From the NCBI GenBank assembly GCA_037954325.1, contig JBBMNZ010000009.1:16568286-16632285 (forward strand): a DNA stretch of 64,000 nucleotides. Direction: 5' to 3'. The notes under the pieces are model-generated. The model ran no database searches. It was given only the letters and a program-made list of their open reading frames with translations, and was not told the DNA's origin. Each line of letters starts with the position of its first letter. The first letter of the stretch is position 1. The position numbers and the translations under genes are program-made. The stretch is from Fistularia commersonii (taxonomy: Eukaryota; Chordata; Actinopteri; Syngnathiformes; Fistulariidae). Below, in pieces: positions 32,986 through 45,300 of the stretch.

Positions 32986-35900
32986 CTGTGGGGGGGAAAG
33001 ACGGGAAACACCGTGTTCATCGACTGTTTATTGTTTTTTTTTTTGTTTTTTTTATTGAAAGAAATATTTCCTTCAAGGGGACAGGATTGGATAATAATCA
33101 TTTCTAAAATTTAATTTTATTTTTATTTTTTTTGTGTGTCTATTTTCACTTTCTTTTGGTGGATCAAAAGAGAATCATTTTTAGAAATTGATTTTATTTT
33201 TATTTTTTTATTCGATTTGAAGTTTTTTTTTGTGGTACGAATGAGAATATCCTTTATTATTTTATTTTATTTTTTTCTGTTTAAACTGCCTTTTGGTGAT
33301 AAGAGAATAATTATTAACATTTTATTTTAAGTTTCTTTTTATTGTACAAAGAATATTTTTTTTACAATTTTATTAATTTTTTATCTTTATTTTATAAGAT
33401 TTCATTTTTTTTGTCTATTTTATTGTTCTTTTGGTGCTAAAATGTTTTAGACTTAATTTTATATATTTTTTGATATTATGCTCTTTTTGTGGTACAAAAG
33501 AGAATCATCTTTGAATTATTTTTTTCCTTTTTTAATTCTATCTTGACTTTCTTTTTGTGGTACAAATGAGAATATTTTTTTACATTTTTTTTTACTATTT
33601 AAACTGTCTTTTGGTGATAAATCATTTTTAAAATGTAATTCTTTTTTTTATATTTCAACTTCCTTTTAGTGGTACAAAAGAAGAATTTGTCAGATTTCAT
33701 TATTGTCTATTTTATCTCTCTTTTGGTTGTACAAAAGAGAAAAAAAACAATTTAACTATTTTTTTTCAATTTTAAGTTTCTTTTTGTAGTATGAAAGACA
33801 ACATTTTAAAAATTGTACATTGTTTTACTCTATTTTAACTTTCTTTTGGTGGTACATCTTTTTACTTTACCTTTTTCCCCTGCTTTTTATTTTGGTTCTG
33901 GATTTTTTACTTGTCTTCAAGATAAAAAGAAACAATTGTGAAAATACAATTAAAATCAATTTTAATCAAATAACAAAAAGGTCAGAATATATGAATAAAA
34001 ATAAGTAAAACAACAGCATAACATAAAATAATTTAAGAAAATAACAGAAGTGATCAAATTCAGTAAAATAAAACAAGTGAACAAGTTTATTTACTTAATT
34101 TCTATTTTATACCTTTTATTTTACTGCTTTATTTCATGTTATTTCAATTTTATCATTTCTTTTTCATTGAATGATTTATTATATCTATTTAAAATGTTAG
34201 CTCTTCATTATTATTATAATAATTGTTATTGTTTTTTTATTGATTTTCCATTTTTCAACACTGACAAATTCTGATCATAATACTTTCAATGATAACAAGG
34301 GTATAATATTGTAATAAGTATCATTAAGATATTATTACTATTTTCTGAAATGTGGCCTCATTTTGACTCATAAATATTGTAAAAAAGATATTAATATTAT
34401 ATGAAAATGTTAAAAAGTAAGGGTAGGGAAAAAAATGACAATGATGTGCTTTCATAAATTACTTAAAATATAAAAAAGTCTGCCACTGCTCGTAAAAATA
34501 ATATAATAATAATAATGATAATAATAATAAAACAACAATAATAATAAAAGATTATAAACAAACTCTAATACTACTTTGAATAACAAATTAAGTAATAATA
34601 CAACTATAACAATAACTACAATGGGTATAACTATGAATTAAAAATAAAAAAATTAATTGCACCACCAATGAAAATAATAAAAAGAATTATAATAATAAAA
34701 AAAAAACAATAATTAAAGATTATACACAAACTCTTATACTACTTTGAATTAAATATTGAATAATAACACAACTATAATAATAACTACAATGATTACAACT
34801 ATGACTAAAAAATAAAACATTAATTGCACTACTAATGATAAAGATAACAATAATAATTTAACAAAATATATAACAATAAAAGATTATAAACAACCTCTAA
34901 TACTTTGAATAACAAATAATAACACAACTGTAAAAATAACTAAAATGATTATAACTATGAATACAAAATAAAATATTTATTGTACTACTAATGATAACAA
35001 TACTAATACTACTACTAATAATACTAATAATACTAATAATAATAATAAAACAATAACAATAATAAAATACTATAAACAAAATCTAATACTACTTTGAATT
35101 ACAAATAATAACACAACCATAAAAATAACTAAAATGATTATTACTATGAATAGAAAATATAACATTAATTGGACTACTAATGATGATAATAATAATAATA
35201 ATAATAAAAAAAAAACAATAATAAAAGATTATAAACAAAATTTGATACTACTTTGAATAACAAATAATAACACAACTACTAAAATAACTAAAATGATTAT
35301 AACTATGAATAGAAAATAAAACATTAATTCCACTACCTATTATAATAATAACAATAATAATGACAATGATGATGATAATAGTAATAATAATAAACTTATC
35401 AGATAAAACGGTCATACGATGCAATTTTTTTCTGCAAGTTTTCACGCAAGCAACGCAACGCCGTCTTACTTACTAACGTGTGTGTTTGTGTGTTTACCTC
35501 GGCGTAGAGGGGCGGGGGCAGGTATCGGAACTCGGTGACGTAGGTGAGCAGGGCGCCGGGGTCGCCGGGGTCACCGGGGTCACCGGGGTCACCGGGGTCG
35601 CCGGCCTCCTGGGAGCGGCAGCCCTGCAGGCAGTCCCGCCGGTGGCTCTCCGATATGGCCAGGTCGCTGTAGTTTGGGGGCGCTGGGGGAGAAACGGGGG
35701 GACGTTAGGAAAGAAAACTCACTGAACATTAATACCAAGATTCACCACTTCTGTCTTTGACCCTTTAGCTTTATTCCTGCTATTGCTATTATTATTATTA
35801 TCATTTTTTGACTTTTTTATTCAGTAGAAGCACTTGTATTATTATCATTATTGAATTCATTATTTAGCAATTAGAGGTTGGCTGTACTTTTACTGTTGTT

Positions 35901-38900
35901 TTTATGATTATAATAATAATTTTCATTTGTATATTTACAATATATTTTGATTTATTTATACATATCATTATATTTATTGTTAGAAGTAGTGCTAGGGGTT
36001 TGTTGTAGTTGAACTGTTGTTTTTGTTTATCTTATAACTGTACCTTTTTTCAATTTTTATGAAGTTGTAGCACCGTGAAGAGTAGTTGTAGTTGTATTAT
36101 CATAATTCTATTTATTATCAATCTATTTTTTTTTTATTAATTTATTTTATATATAATTATACATATTAATTATTAATAAAAATATTGATTGTATATAAAT
36201 GGTTATATTATCATTATTATTACTAATGATATATATTGACCTCTCATAACAAATTTATGAATTATTATTTCTATTATTACATATTAGTAATAAGAGTGGT
36301 AATTATATTATTGTTATTATTATTTTTGTCGTTTAAGAAATTTCAATTTTGAAATGAATCCCCGCTTTGTTTTTTTTTTGCTTTCATTGACTCACTTTTT
36401 TCCACTTAACATTTTTAAAAACTTAAATTTCATTTTTACTGTATTTTTTTTTTACATCTAATTTATTTATCTATTATAATCATTTTATAACTCCCTCCTA
36501 TATTTAATTCTAAGTTTATCGACTTATCAGTTAATTTCTTGCCATTTTGCCTCCAGTGTGAAATTAAAATTACATATAATTTTGAAATGTGGGCGGAGCC
36601 TCTCGCTGGCTTCCTGGCGAGGGGGCGGAGCTTCTACCTTCGGGCGCCTCTGCCAGCCCCAGCCAGCTGGACGCGCTGCAGTTGCTACTGATGCTGGAGG
36701 TCCGAGTGGAGCAGGCGTGGAGGGGGATGGTCCCGATCACCAACGGCAACGACAGCGACAGGTTCAGACCTCCAGGGACGTCCACGTACACCTGCGGGCG
36801 GGCGGGCGTTAGAGGGGGCGGTACTTCCTGTTTCCTGGATCACATGACCGATCAGAAGCTGATCTATCCAGATGTTTGTGAGCCCTTAACGCTAAAAGCA
36901 TTTGTTAGCAACCCATTTGTTAGCCTTTAATGCTAAAAACAATAATTAGCAACCCATTCATTAGCCTTTGGGCCTGAAACCACAGTCATTCATTAGCCTT
37001 CAACACCAAAACCAATCGTTAGCAACCTATTTGTTGGCCTTTAATGCTAATAACAACCATTAGCAACCCATTTGTTAGCTTTTGGGTCTGGAACTACAGT
37101 TACTCATTAACCTTCCAAACCAAAATCATTTATTTGCAGCCTATTTGTTAGCCTTTAATGCTAAAAACAACAATTAGCAACCCATTCATTAGCCTTTGGG
37201 CCTGAAACCACAGTCATTCATTAGCCTTCAAAACCAAAACCAGTCGTTAGCAACCTATTTGTTGGCCTTTAATGCCAAAACCAGGTATTAGCAACCCATT
37301 TGTTAGCTTTTGGGTCTGGAACTACAGTAACTCATTAACCTTCCAAACCAAAATAATTTTTTGCAACCTATTTGTTAGCTTTTAATGCTAAAAACAACAA
37401 TTAGCAACCCAGTCATTAGCCTTTGGGCCTGAAACCACAGTCATTCATTAGCCTTCAACACCAAAACCAGTCATTAGCAACCTATTTGTTAGCCTTTAAT
37501 GCCAAAACCAGCTATTAGCAACCCATTTGTTAGCTTTTGGGCCAGGAACTGCAGTCACTTATTAACCTTCCACACCAAAATAATTTTTTGCAACCCATTT
37601 GTTAGCCTTTAATGCTAAAAACAATCCTTAGCAACCCATTCATTAGCCTAAGGGTCTGAAAGTAAACTCTTGTGAGCCTTTAACGCCTAAAGCATTTGTT
37701 AGCAACCCATTTGTTAGCCTTTAATGCCAAAACCAGTTGTTAGCAACCCATTCATTAACCTCTGGCCCTGAAACTACACTCATTTGTTAGCCTTCAACAC
37801 CAAAACCATTGGATAGCAACCCAATTGTGAGCCTTTAATGCCAAAATGAGTCTCTAGCAACGCATTCATTAGCCCTGGGCCTGAAACTACACTCTTGTTA
37901 GCCTCTAAAGCCATAACCATTGGTTGGCAACCCATTTGATAGCCTTGTGTCCTCTAACTACACCTATTTGTTAGCTTTTAACGCCATATCCGCTCATTAG
38001 CAACCCATTTGTTAGCCTTCAATGCCAAAATGAGTCGTTAGCAAAGGACACTCTTTTCTTAACCTTCAACACCGAAACCAATGGGTAGCAACCTGTTTGT
38101 TAGCCTTTAATGCCAATACCAGTTGTTAGCAGCCCATTGATTAGCCTTTGGACCTGAAACTACACTCTACAGTTAGCCTCCAAAACCACTGGATAGCAAC
38201 CCATTTGTTAGCCTTTAATGCCAGAACGTGTTGTTAGCAACCAATTCGTTGACTTTAGGGCCTGAAACTACACTCTTTTGTTAGCCTCCAAAACCACTGG
38301 ATAGCAACCCATTTGTTAGCCTAAGGGTCTGAAACTATACTTTTGTTAGCCTCTGATGCGTAAATCACTAGATAGCAACCCATTTGTTAGCCTTTTATGC
38401 CAAAACCAGTTGTTAGCAACCCATTCATTAGCCTGTGGACCTGATACTCCACTCTTTTGTTAGCCTCCAAATCCAAAAGCCATTGGATAGCAAGCTGTTT
38501 GTTAGCCTTTAATGCCAAAATGAGTTGATAGCAACCCATTCGTTAGCCTACGGGCCTGAAACTATACTCTAGTTAGCCTCTGATGCCAAAATCATTAGTT
38601 AACAACCCATTTGTTAGCCTTTCATGCCAATACCAGTTGTTAGCAACCCATTCATTAGCCTTTGAACCTGAAGCTACACTCTTTTGTTAGCCTCCAAAAT
38701 CACTAGATAGCAACCCATTTGTTAGCTTTTAATGCCAAAACGAGTTGTTAGCAACTCACTTGTTAGCCTATGGGCCTCTAACTACACCCCTTTGTTAGCT
38801 TTTAACGCCAAATCCGCTCGTTAGCAACCCGTTGGCTATCCTCAGGCCACTCGGAGGACTCACCACCAGGGCGTACTCCACCCGTATGATGGGGCAGTCC

Positions 38901-41900
38901 AGGATGGAGGGCGAGACGGGGGGGATCTTGAGCAGCTTCCCGTCCCAGCTCTGGCTCCGCCCCTGAGGCAGCGGGTCGCCGCGCAGGTTGGACACCAGCT
39001 GCTGGATCTCCTTGCCCTTCCCCTTGGCGAAGAAGGTCTGCGTCTGGTAGAGCGCCGCCTTGGGCACCACCACCCGCGACGAGCAGTTTTCCACCTCGGC
39101 GAAGATGTGGATGGACTCGCCTGCGGGGGGCACACGGGGGAGGGGTTAGCATCTTCCTCGCCGCGGCGGCGGCGGCGGCGAGGAAGATGCTAAGGCGGTC
39201 GGTCCTCACCCGGCGTGTAGCCCTTCCGCTCGATCTTGGCGCTGAGGGAAATGGGGCCCGAGGCGCAGAACCAGCAGCACAGCGTCTTCTCTTTGGTCCC
39301 GGCCTGAGGAGCCTGCGATACACGTCGCCATGGCGACGGACATCCGGGTCAACGCGGGGTGTGTGTGAATAATAATGTGTCTATTTATAGAATATTAAGA
39401 TATTGGTGATTAACAATGTAATTGGCAAATAATGACAGAAGAACCCAAAAAAAAAACCTCTCAAATCAATATTTAAATTTATCAATATTTATGGATATAA
39501 CATGATTATTAATATTATTATCAGTAGAAGTAGTAGTATTGTGACCACAGCAGCAGCTACTACCATTGCTACTAGTTTTAATAATAGTAATATCATGATT
39601 ATAATGATATTACTACCTCTACTAAAGCTAATTGCTAATTAATTGCTAATAGGTTGTTTATAATAATTAAACAACACATCAACAACTACTACAACTATGT
39701 ATATTGATAATAATAATCATAATGGAAAATTAGGTTTTGCTGATCAATTCTGACCAATAACAGAAGAACCAAAACATACACAAATTTTATGAAAATAAAA
39801 ATAACAATAGCTATTTTTATTATCACATTTTTACAACAACCATTACCACTACAAATTAAATGAATGCTAAGAATATTATTGATTATAATTATAATAATAA
39901 TATAACACCACAGCAACACCGACGACTTCTACTACTACTATTACTACTATTGATGATACTAATAAATAGTAAGTAGCAGTAATTAAACTACTACAGCAAC
40001 TATTACTACTATTATTAATAATAACAAAAATAACAACAATGATAATAATAATAACAATGGCTAACATTACGGCCACTAATGGTTATTGCTAGTAATAAAT
40101 ATTGAATAATAATATTTTTTACCACTATCATTACACTAATAATCATAAAAAATTATACTAGTTACTTAAAAACAACCATTACTACTTCTTTAAATATTAA
40201 CAATTATAAAATAATTACAACAACAGATACAGCTATAACAAGTACTACAACTAACTACTGCTCATATTAATAATAAGAATAATAATAATAGTAATACAAC
40301 TACAGTAACTTCCACCACTGCTACTCATGATAATAATAATAATAATAATAATAATGATAATTAGAGGAATGATAATATTAAAGATACAGAGTACAGTAAC
40401 TGCTACCCATAAAAAAATGATAAATATCTAGTAATCTGTGAATAAATGCGACGAGATAATCAAATGAAACACACCTCATAAAAATCATTTTTTAAATAAA
40501 AAATCTGCACGATGACATTTGTGTCATTTTATGATTGAGGAGAAAAACATTTTCAAATACACCGATGCCGATTGTATTTATTTTCAATTAAATTTTTTTT
40601 TTTTCCCCTCTCCGAACGTCGCCGCGACGGATAATTCATTTCTTCGTCGATTTATCTTACAGTTTATTTTCAAGTCTCACCAGGAGCAGCGGCGTGTTGA
40701 TGTCGATGTGCTCGAAGACGATGAACTCCTTCTTCGCCCTGACGGGGAGCATCCAGGGCCGCTGGAGCTCCACCTTCACCCAGTACCTGACGCTGCCGTG
40801 CTTCCCCTCGAAGGACGTGGCCAGAGCCCTGGCAGGCCAGACGGAGGGCAAAGCGTCAGACAACTGAGTCGCCGCCGGCAGAGGAAAAGCGCTGAGGGAC
40901 CATCCGGGATCTGCGTTCTACCGCCGGTCCATTTTAAACCCCTTATTACGCCGTTATTAAGCTGTAATTACAGGGATTGGTGGCGACTCACATCTGAGGG
41001 AGGTTGAAGCTGAAGGCGAACTCGTGGAGGCCGGAGTGAAGCACCGTCAGACCCTCCTCCGGACACTCCTCGTCTGGAAAACACAAGGCGGAGGTTAGTT
41101 AAAAACACGCGGCGAAAAAGAAATAAATAGATGAAATTTCCGATAAAAATGGGGCGGGAATTGAGGAAAAAAATCTGGGAAAATGAGGGGGAAATTTAGA
41201 AAAACATTTGACATAAGGGTCAGGTGGGTATCTGGGGGGAATTAAGATAATAGCTGTGTTAAAAAAAAAAAAGAAAACAAATTTCCCTCAATATAAGAAA
41301 GAGGTCAAGAGTCGGAAAACATGTCTGGTGTGTGATGTCACTCTCACACACACACACACACCACACACACACACACGTACATACCCGTTCACACAGGGAT
41401 GTTAAGCTCATACCCGTTTGCTAACGTCCTATCAGGGAGACTAGCCGCTAGTGTTAGCATAGACTATGGGATACTATGGTTAGATTAGCATTTAGCCTCA
41501 CAGGTGTGTTCGTTTTTACAATCAATTGTAAAGATAATTTAAAAGTTTCACACCAAAATGCTATTTTTGCTTTAAAACAAGTTAGCGTCACGATTTATTT
41601 CACAGGCAAAATACATTTGTCTTTTCCTTGTGTTCATGCGAGTTATCTGAATGCTAACCTGGCAGTTTGCTATGTCAACATGCTAACGCGGGGGGCTTTC
41701 TTACATTTTAAAATGTAAGATTCTTTAATGCTAACATGCTAAACACAACCGAATCTCCAGATTTTCGACGCCAGTGATAATTACTTTTGTAACTGCCCCC
41801 CCTTCCAAAGTAGCCTTTTCACCTCGCAAGCTAATATCACAAGCTAATTGTTTTCCTATTAGGTCATGTGACTTGACATGATGATGTCACTTTTTTTTTT

Positions 41901-42123
41901 TTTCAAGCCCGGCACGATGACATCACTTTTTTATGGCGCTTAATTCCCCCCCCAACCATATTTTCAAAACAAGGTTCGCACAAACGTGCTAAAGCGCCGC
42001 TTCCCGCGGCGGCGACTAGCACTTCCTGCTCGGTACTGTTTGTGTTTGCATGAGGAGTGTCTTCCTGCCACCTCAGCAGCTGCTTGTGTGTCTGTCTGTG
42101 CGCGATCCAGCGTGTTGGCGAGC

Positions 42124-42158
<35 letters not shown>

Positions 42159-44769
42159 GCATGAGTGTGTGTGTGTGTGAACAAGCAGGAGTAGACCGGT
42201 ATGAACCAGACTGAGCAGCCCCTTCTTCAGCTGGAAACTCTAACGCACGCGTGACACCGCCGCTTCCCATTGGCCGGCGGCCCGACAAAGGAAGGCTTCG
42301 GGGGCCGTGATTGGACGAGAGCAGGCAAGCCCCCGCCCATATTGGTCCGACCATGTGGTGTGTGGCACGGGGGGGGGCGAGGAGAGGAAGGGTGTAACAG
42401 TGAACTCCAGGTGGACCCGCAACTCTCACGCCAGCGACCAAACATCTGCAGACGTTTGCTTTGCGGGATTTCACAATAAAAGTGTGTCTCGAAATAAAAG
42501 ACCCTCCGAATTTCTTTCTTTTTTTCCTTCCCCCTTTGCTTTTTTTTTTTTTTTTTTTTTTTGTCTGAAAGTCTGGCGCAAAAAAGGGAAAATGTTTTTC
42601 TAAAAAGCATAATTTCTAAAAATTCATACGAATAGAATAAAAACAATCTAGTCCATAAAACTTCCAGTTTCTCCGGCTCTGCTTGGCTTATTTCTATTAA
42701 AAATCATTCATTTTCTAGGCTCAACACTTATTATACAAACATATATATGTATTTATTGATGTTATTTTCCCGCTTATCCACATTTTACGGGTAATTTTCA
42801 CCCCTTCGTCGCTGCCGTTTTGTCTGAATAGAATTAGCTGCGTGGATTAAATGCACATACAGCTAGCGACACGGCGCGGGCTAACCGATTTTATCGGGAA
42901 AACATCGATTTTCAAAGGGCGACTTCCTGTCTGGTTGGTATTTCTGGCCAGCGATGACGAAAATCCTCGCGTGTACTTTGTTTCCATGGCGGCGAGCGCT
43001 GTTCATCTGCAATAAATGACACGTTTGTTACCGTTGCGTACGTTTATCGCGCCGCGCCGCTTCCTGCTCGGGGTCGATCGCTAAGGAGTCGCCGGGGGCG
43101 ACCGACGGGCCGACCGGACGCCGCGGATGTCAGCGGTCGCCGCCGAAACGTCACAAGGCGGCTCTTGTTCCGGGCAGAATGGCCGCCTTGTTTCCCTCGG
43201 CGACCCAGAAAGAAAACTACGAGCCTCGGGAGGCGGGTTGCGCGGCGGCGGTGTGGTCTTGACCTCCGACCCCGCCGGTCGCCGCCCCGGCTCCGGAGCA
43301 AACAAAGCCGAACAGGAAGTCTGGAGCGCGGAGGAAGACGAAGAGCGGCAATCTGGATCGAACGCGCTTTTTAAACTTGCAATAACACATGAATGATAAT
43401 AATTAAATCCTTTTTTTGGGAGGTTATTAAACGCGCACGATCAAGGACTGGAATACTTTATTGATCCCCGAGGGGGAAATTGCTGTTTGTTGCTTCTTCT
43501 CACAGAGTGCAGATTAAAATATATAAGCAGCTATGAAAAGACCCAGAAACTAACTCAAATAACATAAAAAAATAAAATAATAATATTGATTTTTTTTTTC
43601 TGATTATTATTATGAATGACATTATAGTATATTACTCATTATTTTGCGTTTTGTTTACTTTTTAAAAATCAAATTTAGACAAATGGTTAATTTGTGAGAT
43701 GAGAACAACTTTATTTATCCCGAATGAAATTGTTGTGTCAGAATTTCAAGTAAAAACATAACAGTAAAAGATAATAGTAGCAAGGAGAAAGAATAAGAAA
43801 TATAAATTGTCTTAACCATTTAAGGTTTGTGGCCATTCACAAAAACAGAATAAAAAAAAGATTTTTGAATCATATCTAAAAACCTGATAAAAAAAAAAAA
43901 CCTTTTTATGAATACACATTGTATTCCCTGTGTCATTTATTTCAATTTCTTTTATTTATTTCTCAAATCAGATTATTTTCCAGCGGGCTCATTACTCTTG
44001 CAGTTATATGATTGTCTGCAAAATCAGATTATTTATGTCAGTTAGTGTCATGTGGTTGTTTGAGGTTTAGAAAAAAAAATAGAGGTTTAGAAAAAAATAA
44101 AAATAAAAAAAAAAACAGGTTAAGAAGTGAGCTCAGCCTCCTCCTCCTCCTCCTCCTCCCTCTCCGGCAGTTTCTGAACAGGTTTGAACCGCTTCGAACA
44201 AAGAGAGGGGAGTCTCCTCCGGAGAAGAACCGTTCAGAATCCTTTCCATACTAAAAACAAACTGCGAGAGAAACGAACACACACTTCCGGTTCCGGATTC
44301 TATTTTTTTTTTTTTTTTTTTTTTAAACTGTAGTTTTTTTTTTTTGTTTTTTTTTTTTGTTTTTTAATTTAAATGTATGTGGATACTTCTCATAGCGGAC
44401 GGCGATGGGGGAGCCGGTTTGTTAATCGTTTTATTTAAAAACGAAAAAAAAAAAAAAAACAACAAAAAAAAATCGCTCTTTGATGAAGACGTTTTTATTT
44501 TAGTGGCCTTTTTTTTTTTTTTATTTAACAAATAAAATTAACGTCTGGGCGTGTATGCCGACGTCATCCACCGCATCACGATCGCCACATCTTTTAAATA
44601 AAATCAAATGAAAAAAAGTAAACATATTTTAAAAAAAAAATGTTTTGTTTGTTTGTTTGTTTATGCGTTTCCGGTGGGCGCGCGCCGCTCGCAAACTCGT
44701 GGGAACGAGAGAGAGGAGGAGGGGGGGAGAAAAAAAAATAAAAAGTTTGCGTCCATCAGCTGATGCGCA

Positions 44770-44807
<38 letters not shown>

Positions 44808-45084
44808 CTCGCTCCTCTCCGATGAGCGTGTCGCGGCGGTGCAGGTACTCCACCTCCTCCGTGTAGTTCTGCGTGTACGCCGTGTTCGCACCGGCGTTGC
44901 GTGATTCGGTCCACCGCACTTTGGCCACGCCGCGGGCGGTCACGTCGAGCCGGCGGACGCGCACATCACCGGCTACATCCACCACGACCCGGCCGGACAC
45001 CAGGTCGCCGCCGGAGAACACCGGCAGGCCGCCGCTTAGCGAGTCGAAGTGGACCGCCAGCGCCCGGACTTTCCCCAGAACCAT
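32926..45084 (-). CDS. arrdc3: arrdc3: arrestin domain-containing protein 3 (alpha-arrestin)
   Basis: Eight coding exons on the - strand (44808-45084, 40992-41073, 40681-40828, 39210-39312, 38864-39120, 36638-36791, 35498-35682, 32926-32985) give 421 residues; human ARRDC3 is 414. An arrestin_N domain (about 20-165) and an arrestin_C domain (about 180-310) are followed by a tail with PPNY (342-345) and PPLY (397-400), which recruit WW domains of NEDD4-family ubiquitin ligases. ARRDC3 acts at plasma membrane and endosomes in receptor ubiquitination and trafficking. WTESRNAGANTAYTQNYTEEVEY-like identity in exon 1 separates it from ARRDC2 and ARRDC4. A (Gly-Asp-Pro)5 repeat sits between the PPxY motifs. 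The start at 45084 is in good Kozak context (GCGGCCATGG). Teleost paralogue a or b is not resolved. Confidence 0.96.
33100..33870. repeat. Degenerate T-rich minisatellite in arrdc3 last intron
   Basis: Units containing CTTTTGGTGGTACAAAAGAG recur roughly every 80-100 bp within T-rich DNA. Non-coding. Confidence 0.7.
34490..35390. repeat. About 170-bp AT-rich tandem repeat (5 copies)
   Basis: Copies near 34545, 34710, 34880, 35065 and 35225 share AAAGATTATAAACAAA, CTAATACTACTTTGAATAAC, ACACAACTATAA and AATAATAATAA blocks in the same order. The array ends about 100 bp from the exon at 35498. Confidence 0.75.
35498..35682 (-). CDS. arrdc3: arrdc3 exon with both PPxY motifs (residues 341-402)
   Basis: 185 nt, phase 1 to 0. 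It encodes APPNYSDLAISESHRRD, then five GDP repeats, then LLTYVTEFRYLPPPLYAE, matching human APPSYAEVV...AYIQEFRFLPPPLYSE. The repeat is a 9-bp tandem at 35558-35602. Confidence 0.95.
35720..36560. other. AT-rich arrdc3 intron, no further feature
   Basis: Low-complexity AT-rich DNA with ATT/TTA runs. Nothing else was seen. Confidence 0.5.
36638..36791 (-). CDS. arrdc3: arrdc3 exon (residues 290-341 start)
   Basis: 154 nt, phase 0 to 1. It encodes VYVDVPGGLNLSLSLPLVIG then TIPLHACSTRTSSISS, matching human VYVDIPGAMDLFLNLPLVIGTIPLHPFGSRTSSVSS, the end of the arrestin_C domain. Confidence 0.95.
36890..38832. repeat. About 114-bp minisatellite, 228-bp dimer (about 17 units) in arrdc3 intron
   Basis: Units contain GTTAGCAACCCATTTGTTAG, CCTTTAATGCCAAAACC and a GGGCCTGAAACTACA block. 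In the left part a 228-bp dimer is clear: CCTTTGGGCCTGAAACC near 36966, 37194 and 37422, alternating with a TTTTGGGTCTGGAACTAC variant near 37080, 37308 and 37536. It fills almost the whole 2.07-kb intron. Confidence 0.85.
38864..39120 (-). CDS. arrdc3: arrdc3 exon (residues 204-289)
   Basis: 257 nt, phase 1 to 0. It encodes GESIHIFAEVENCSSRVVVP through SILDCPIIRVEYALV, nearly colinear with human ARRDC3 (arrestin_C domain). Confidence 0.96.
39121..39209 (-). other. arrdc3: 89-nt arrdc3 intron with perfect 19-bp hairpin
   Basis: TTAGCATCTTCCTCGCCGC (39146-39164) and its exact inverted complement (39175-39193) flank a 10-nt GGC-repeat loop. The hairpin occupies over half of the intron between two constitutive-looking exons. 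Confidence 0.85.
39210..39312 (-). CDS. arrdc3: arrdc3 exon (residues 170-204 start)
   Basis: 103 nt, phase 0 to 1. It encodes APQAGTKEKTLCCWFCASGP then ISLSAKIERKGYTPG, matching human SPQAGTKEKTLCCWFCTSGP. The acceptor CGCAG lacks a clear pyrimidine tract; a second in-frame AG lies 9 nt further in. The start was chosen because the APQ residues align with human SPQ. Confidence 0.92.
39400..40500. repeat. AT-rich intron with TAA/TAC trinucleotide runs
   Basis: Low-complexity (ATT/AAT)n and (ACT)n-type sequence in the arrdc3 intron. Nothing coding. Confidence 0.75.
40681..40828 (-). CDS. arrdc3: arrdc3 exon (residues 120-169)
   Basis: 148 nt, phase 2 to 0. It encodes ALATSFEGKHGSVRYWVKVE then LQRPWMLPVRAKKEFIVFEH then IDINTPLLL, matching human LATSFEGRHGSVRYWVKAELHRPWLLP (arrestin_N domain). 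Confidence 0.96.
40992..41073 (-). CDS. arrdc3: arrdc3 exon (residues 93-120 start)
   Basis: 82 nt, phase 1 to 2, between TTTTCCAG and GTGAGTC. It encodes DEECPEEGLTVLHSGLHEFA then FSFNLPQ, matching human DDDNSEEGFHTIHSGRHEYAFSFELPQ. Confidence 0.94.
43440..43560 (-). mobile_element. LINE 3'-end fragment
   Basis: ACTTTATTGATCCCCGAGGG on the + strand is the reverse complement of a CCC(T/C)CGGGGATCAATAAAGT LINE tail, common in fish. No coding part remains. Confidence 0.55.
43697..43820 (-). mobile_element. LINE 3'-end fragment, copy of 6993-7140
   Basis: Same sequence series as 6993-7140: GAGATGAGAACAACTTTATT, ATCCCGAA, AAATTGTTGTG, AACATAACAGTAA, AAGAATAAGAAATATAA and TTGTCTTAA. Same orientation, so two dispersed copies of one family. 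Confidence 0.65.
44808..45084 (-). CDS. arrdc3: arrdc3 first coding exon (residues 1-93 start)
   Basis: 277 nt, phase 1 at the donor (GCGAG|GTGAGTG), immediately followed by a CA/TG microsatellite in the intron. It encodes MVLGKVRALAVHFDSL through AYTQNYTEEVEYLHRR and DTLIGEERG. The ATG has a strong Kozak context. Confidence 0.96.
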
Positions 45085-45300
45085 GGCCGCGGCGGGGAGG
45101 GGGAGACGCGGGTCCTTTAGCACCGGGAGCCCAGCGCGGAGCCGGCGGCCCGGCGTCGCCCCTCGGCTCGGCTCGGTTCGGCTCCGCTAGGATCGGATCC
45201 TCCGGCCGGGCGCTCTCGCTCTCTCTGGTCCGCTCCGCTCCGAGGCGCCGCGGTCTTAAAGGCTCCCGTGCGCCGGAAAAAAAAAAAAACATAGTCACTG
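45085..45300 (-). promoter_or_regulatory. arrdc3: arrdc3 CpG-rich promoter / 5' UTR
   Basis: About 200 bp of very CpG-rich DNA upstream of the start codon. CTTTAAGACC at 45252-45261 (- strand) is a weak TATA-like element about 170 nt from the ATG. An NRF1-like palindrome lies at 45313-45323. No initiator was chosen. Confidence 0.5.

Larger units (their letters stand above)
41080..44800. other. arrdc3 first intron
   Basis: 3.7 kb without a recognised exon. It contains CA/TG microsatellites (41344-41377, 42126-42154), a poly(T) tract (42540-42562), LINE tails (43440-43560 and 43697-43820) and a CpG-dense block at 43020-43340 that could be an internal promoter or enhancer (inference). Confidence 0.55.

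Noticed and set aside
32459..33058. 199-codon + strand frame
   Set aside because: Antisense to the arrdc3 last exon and flanking GC/poly(T) DNA; no homology and no splice support.
44770..45123. Upstream in-frame extension of arrdc3 by 13 codons
   Set aside because: The extension begins at GTG, not ATG; the ATG at 45084 has strong Kozak context and matches the ARRDC3 N-terminus MVLGKV.
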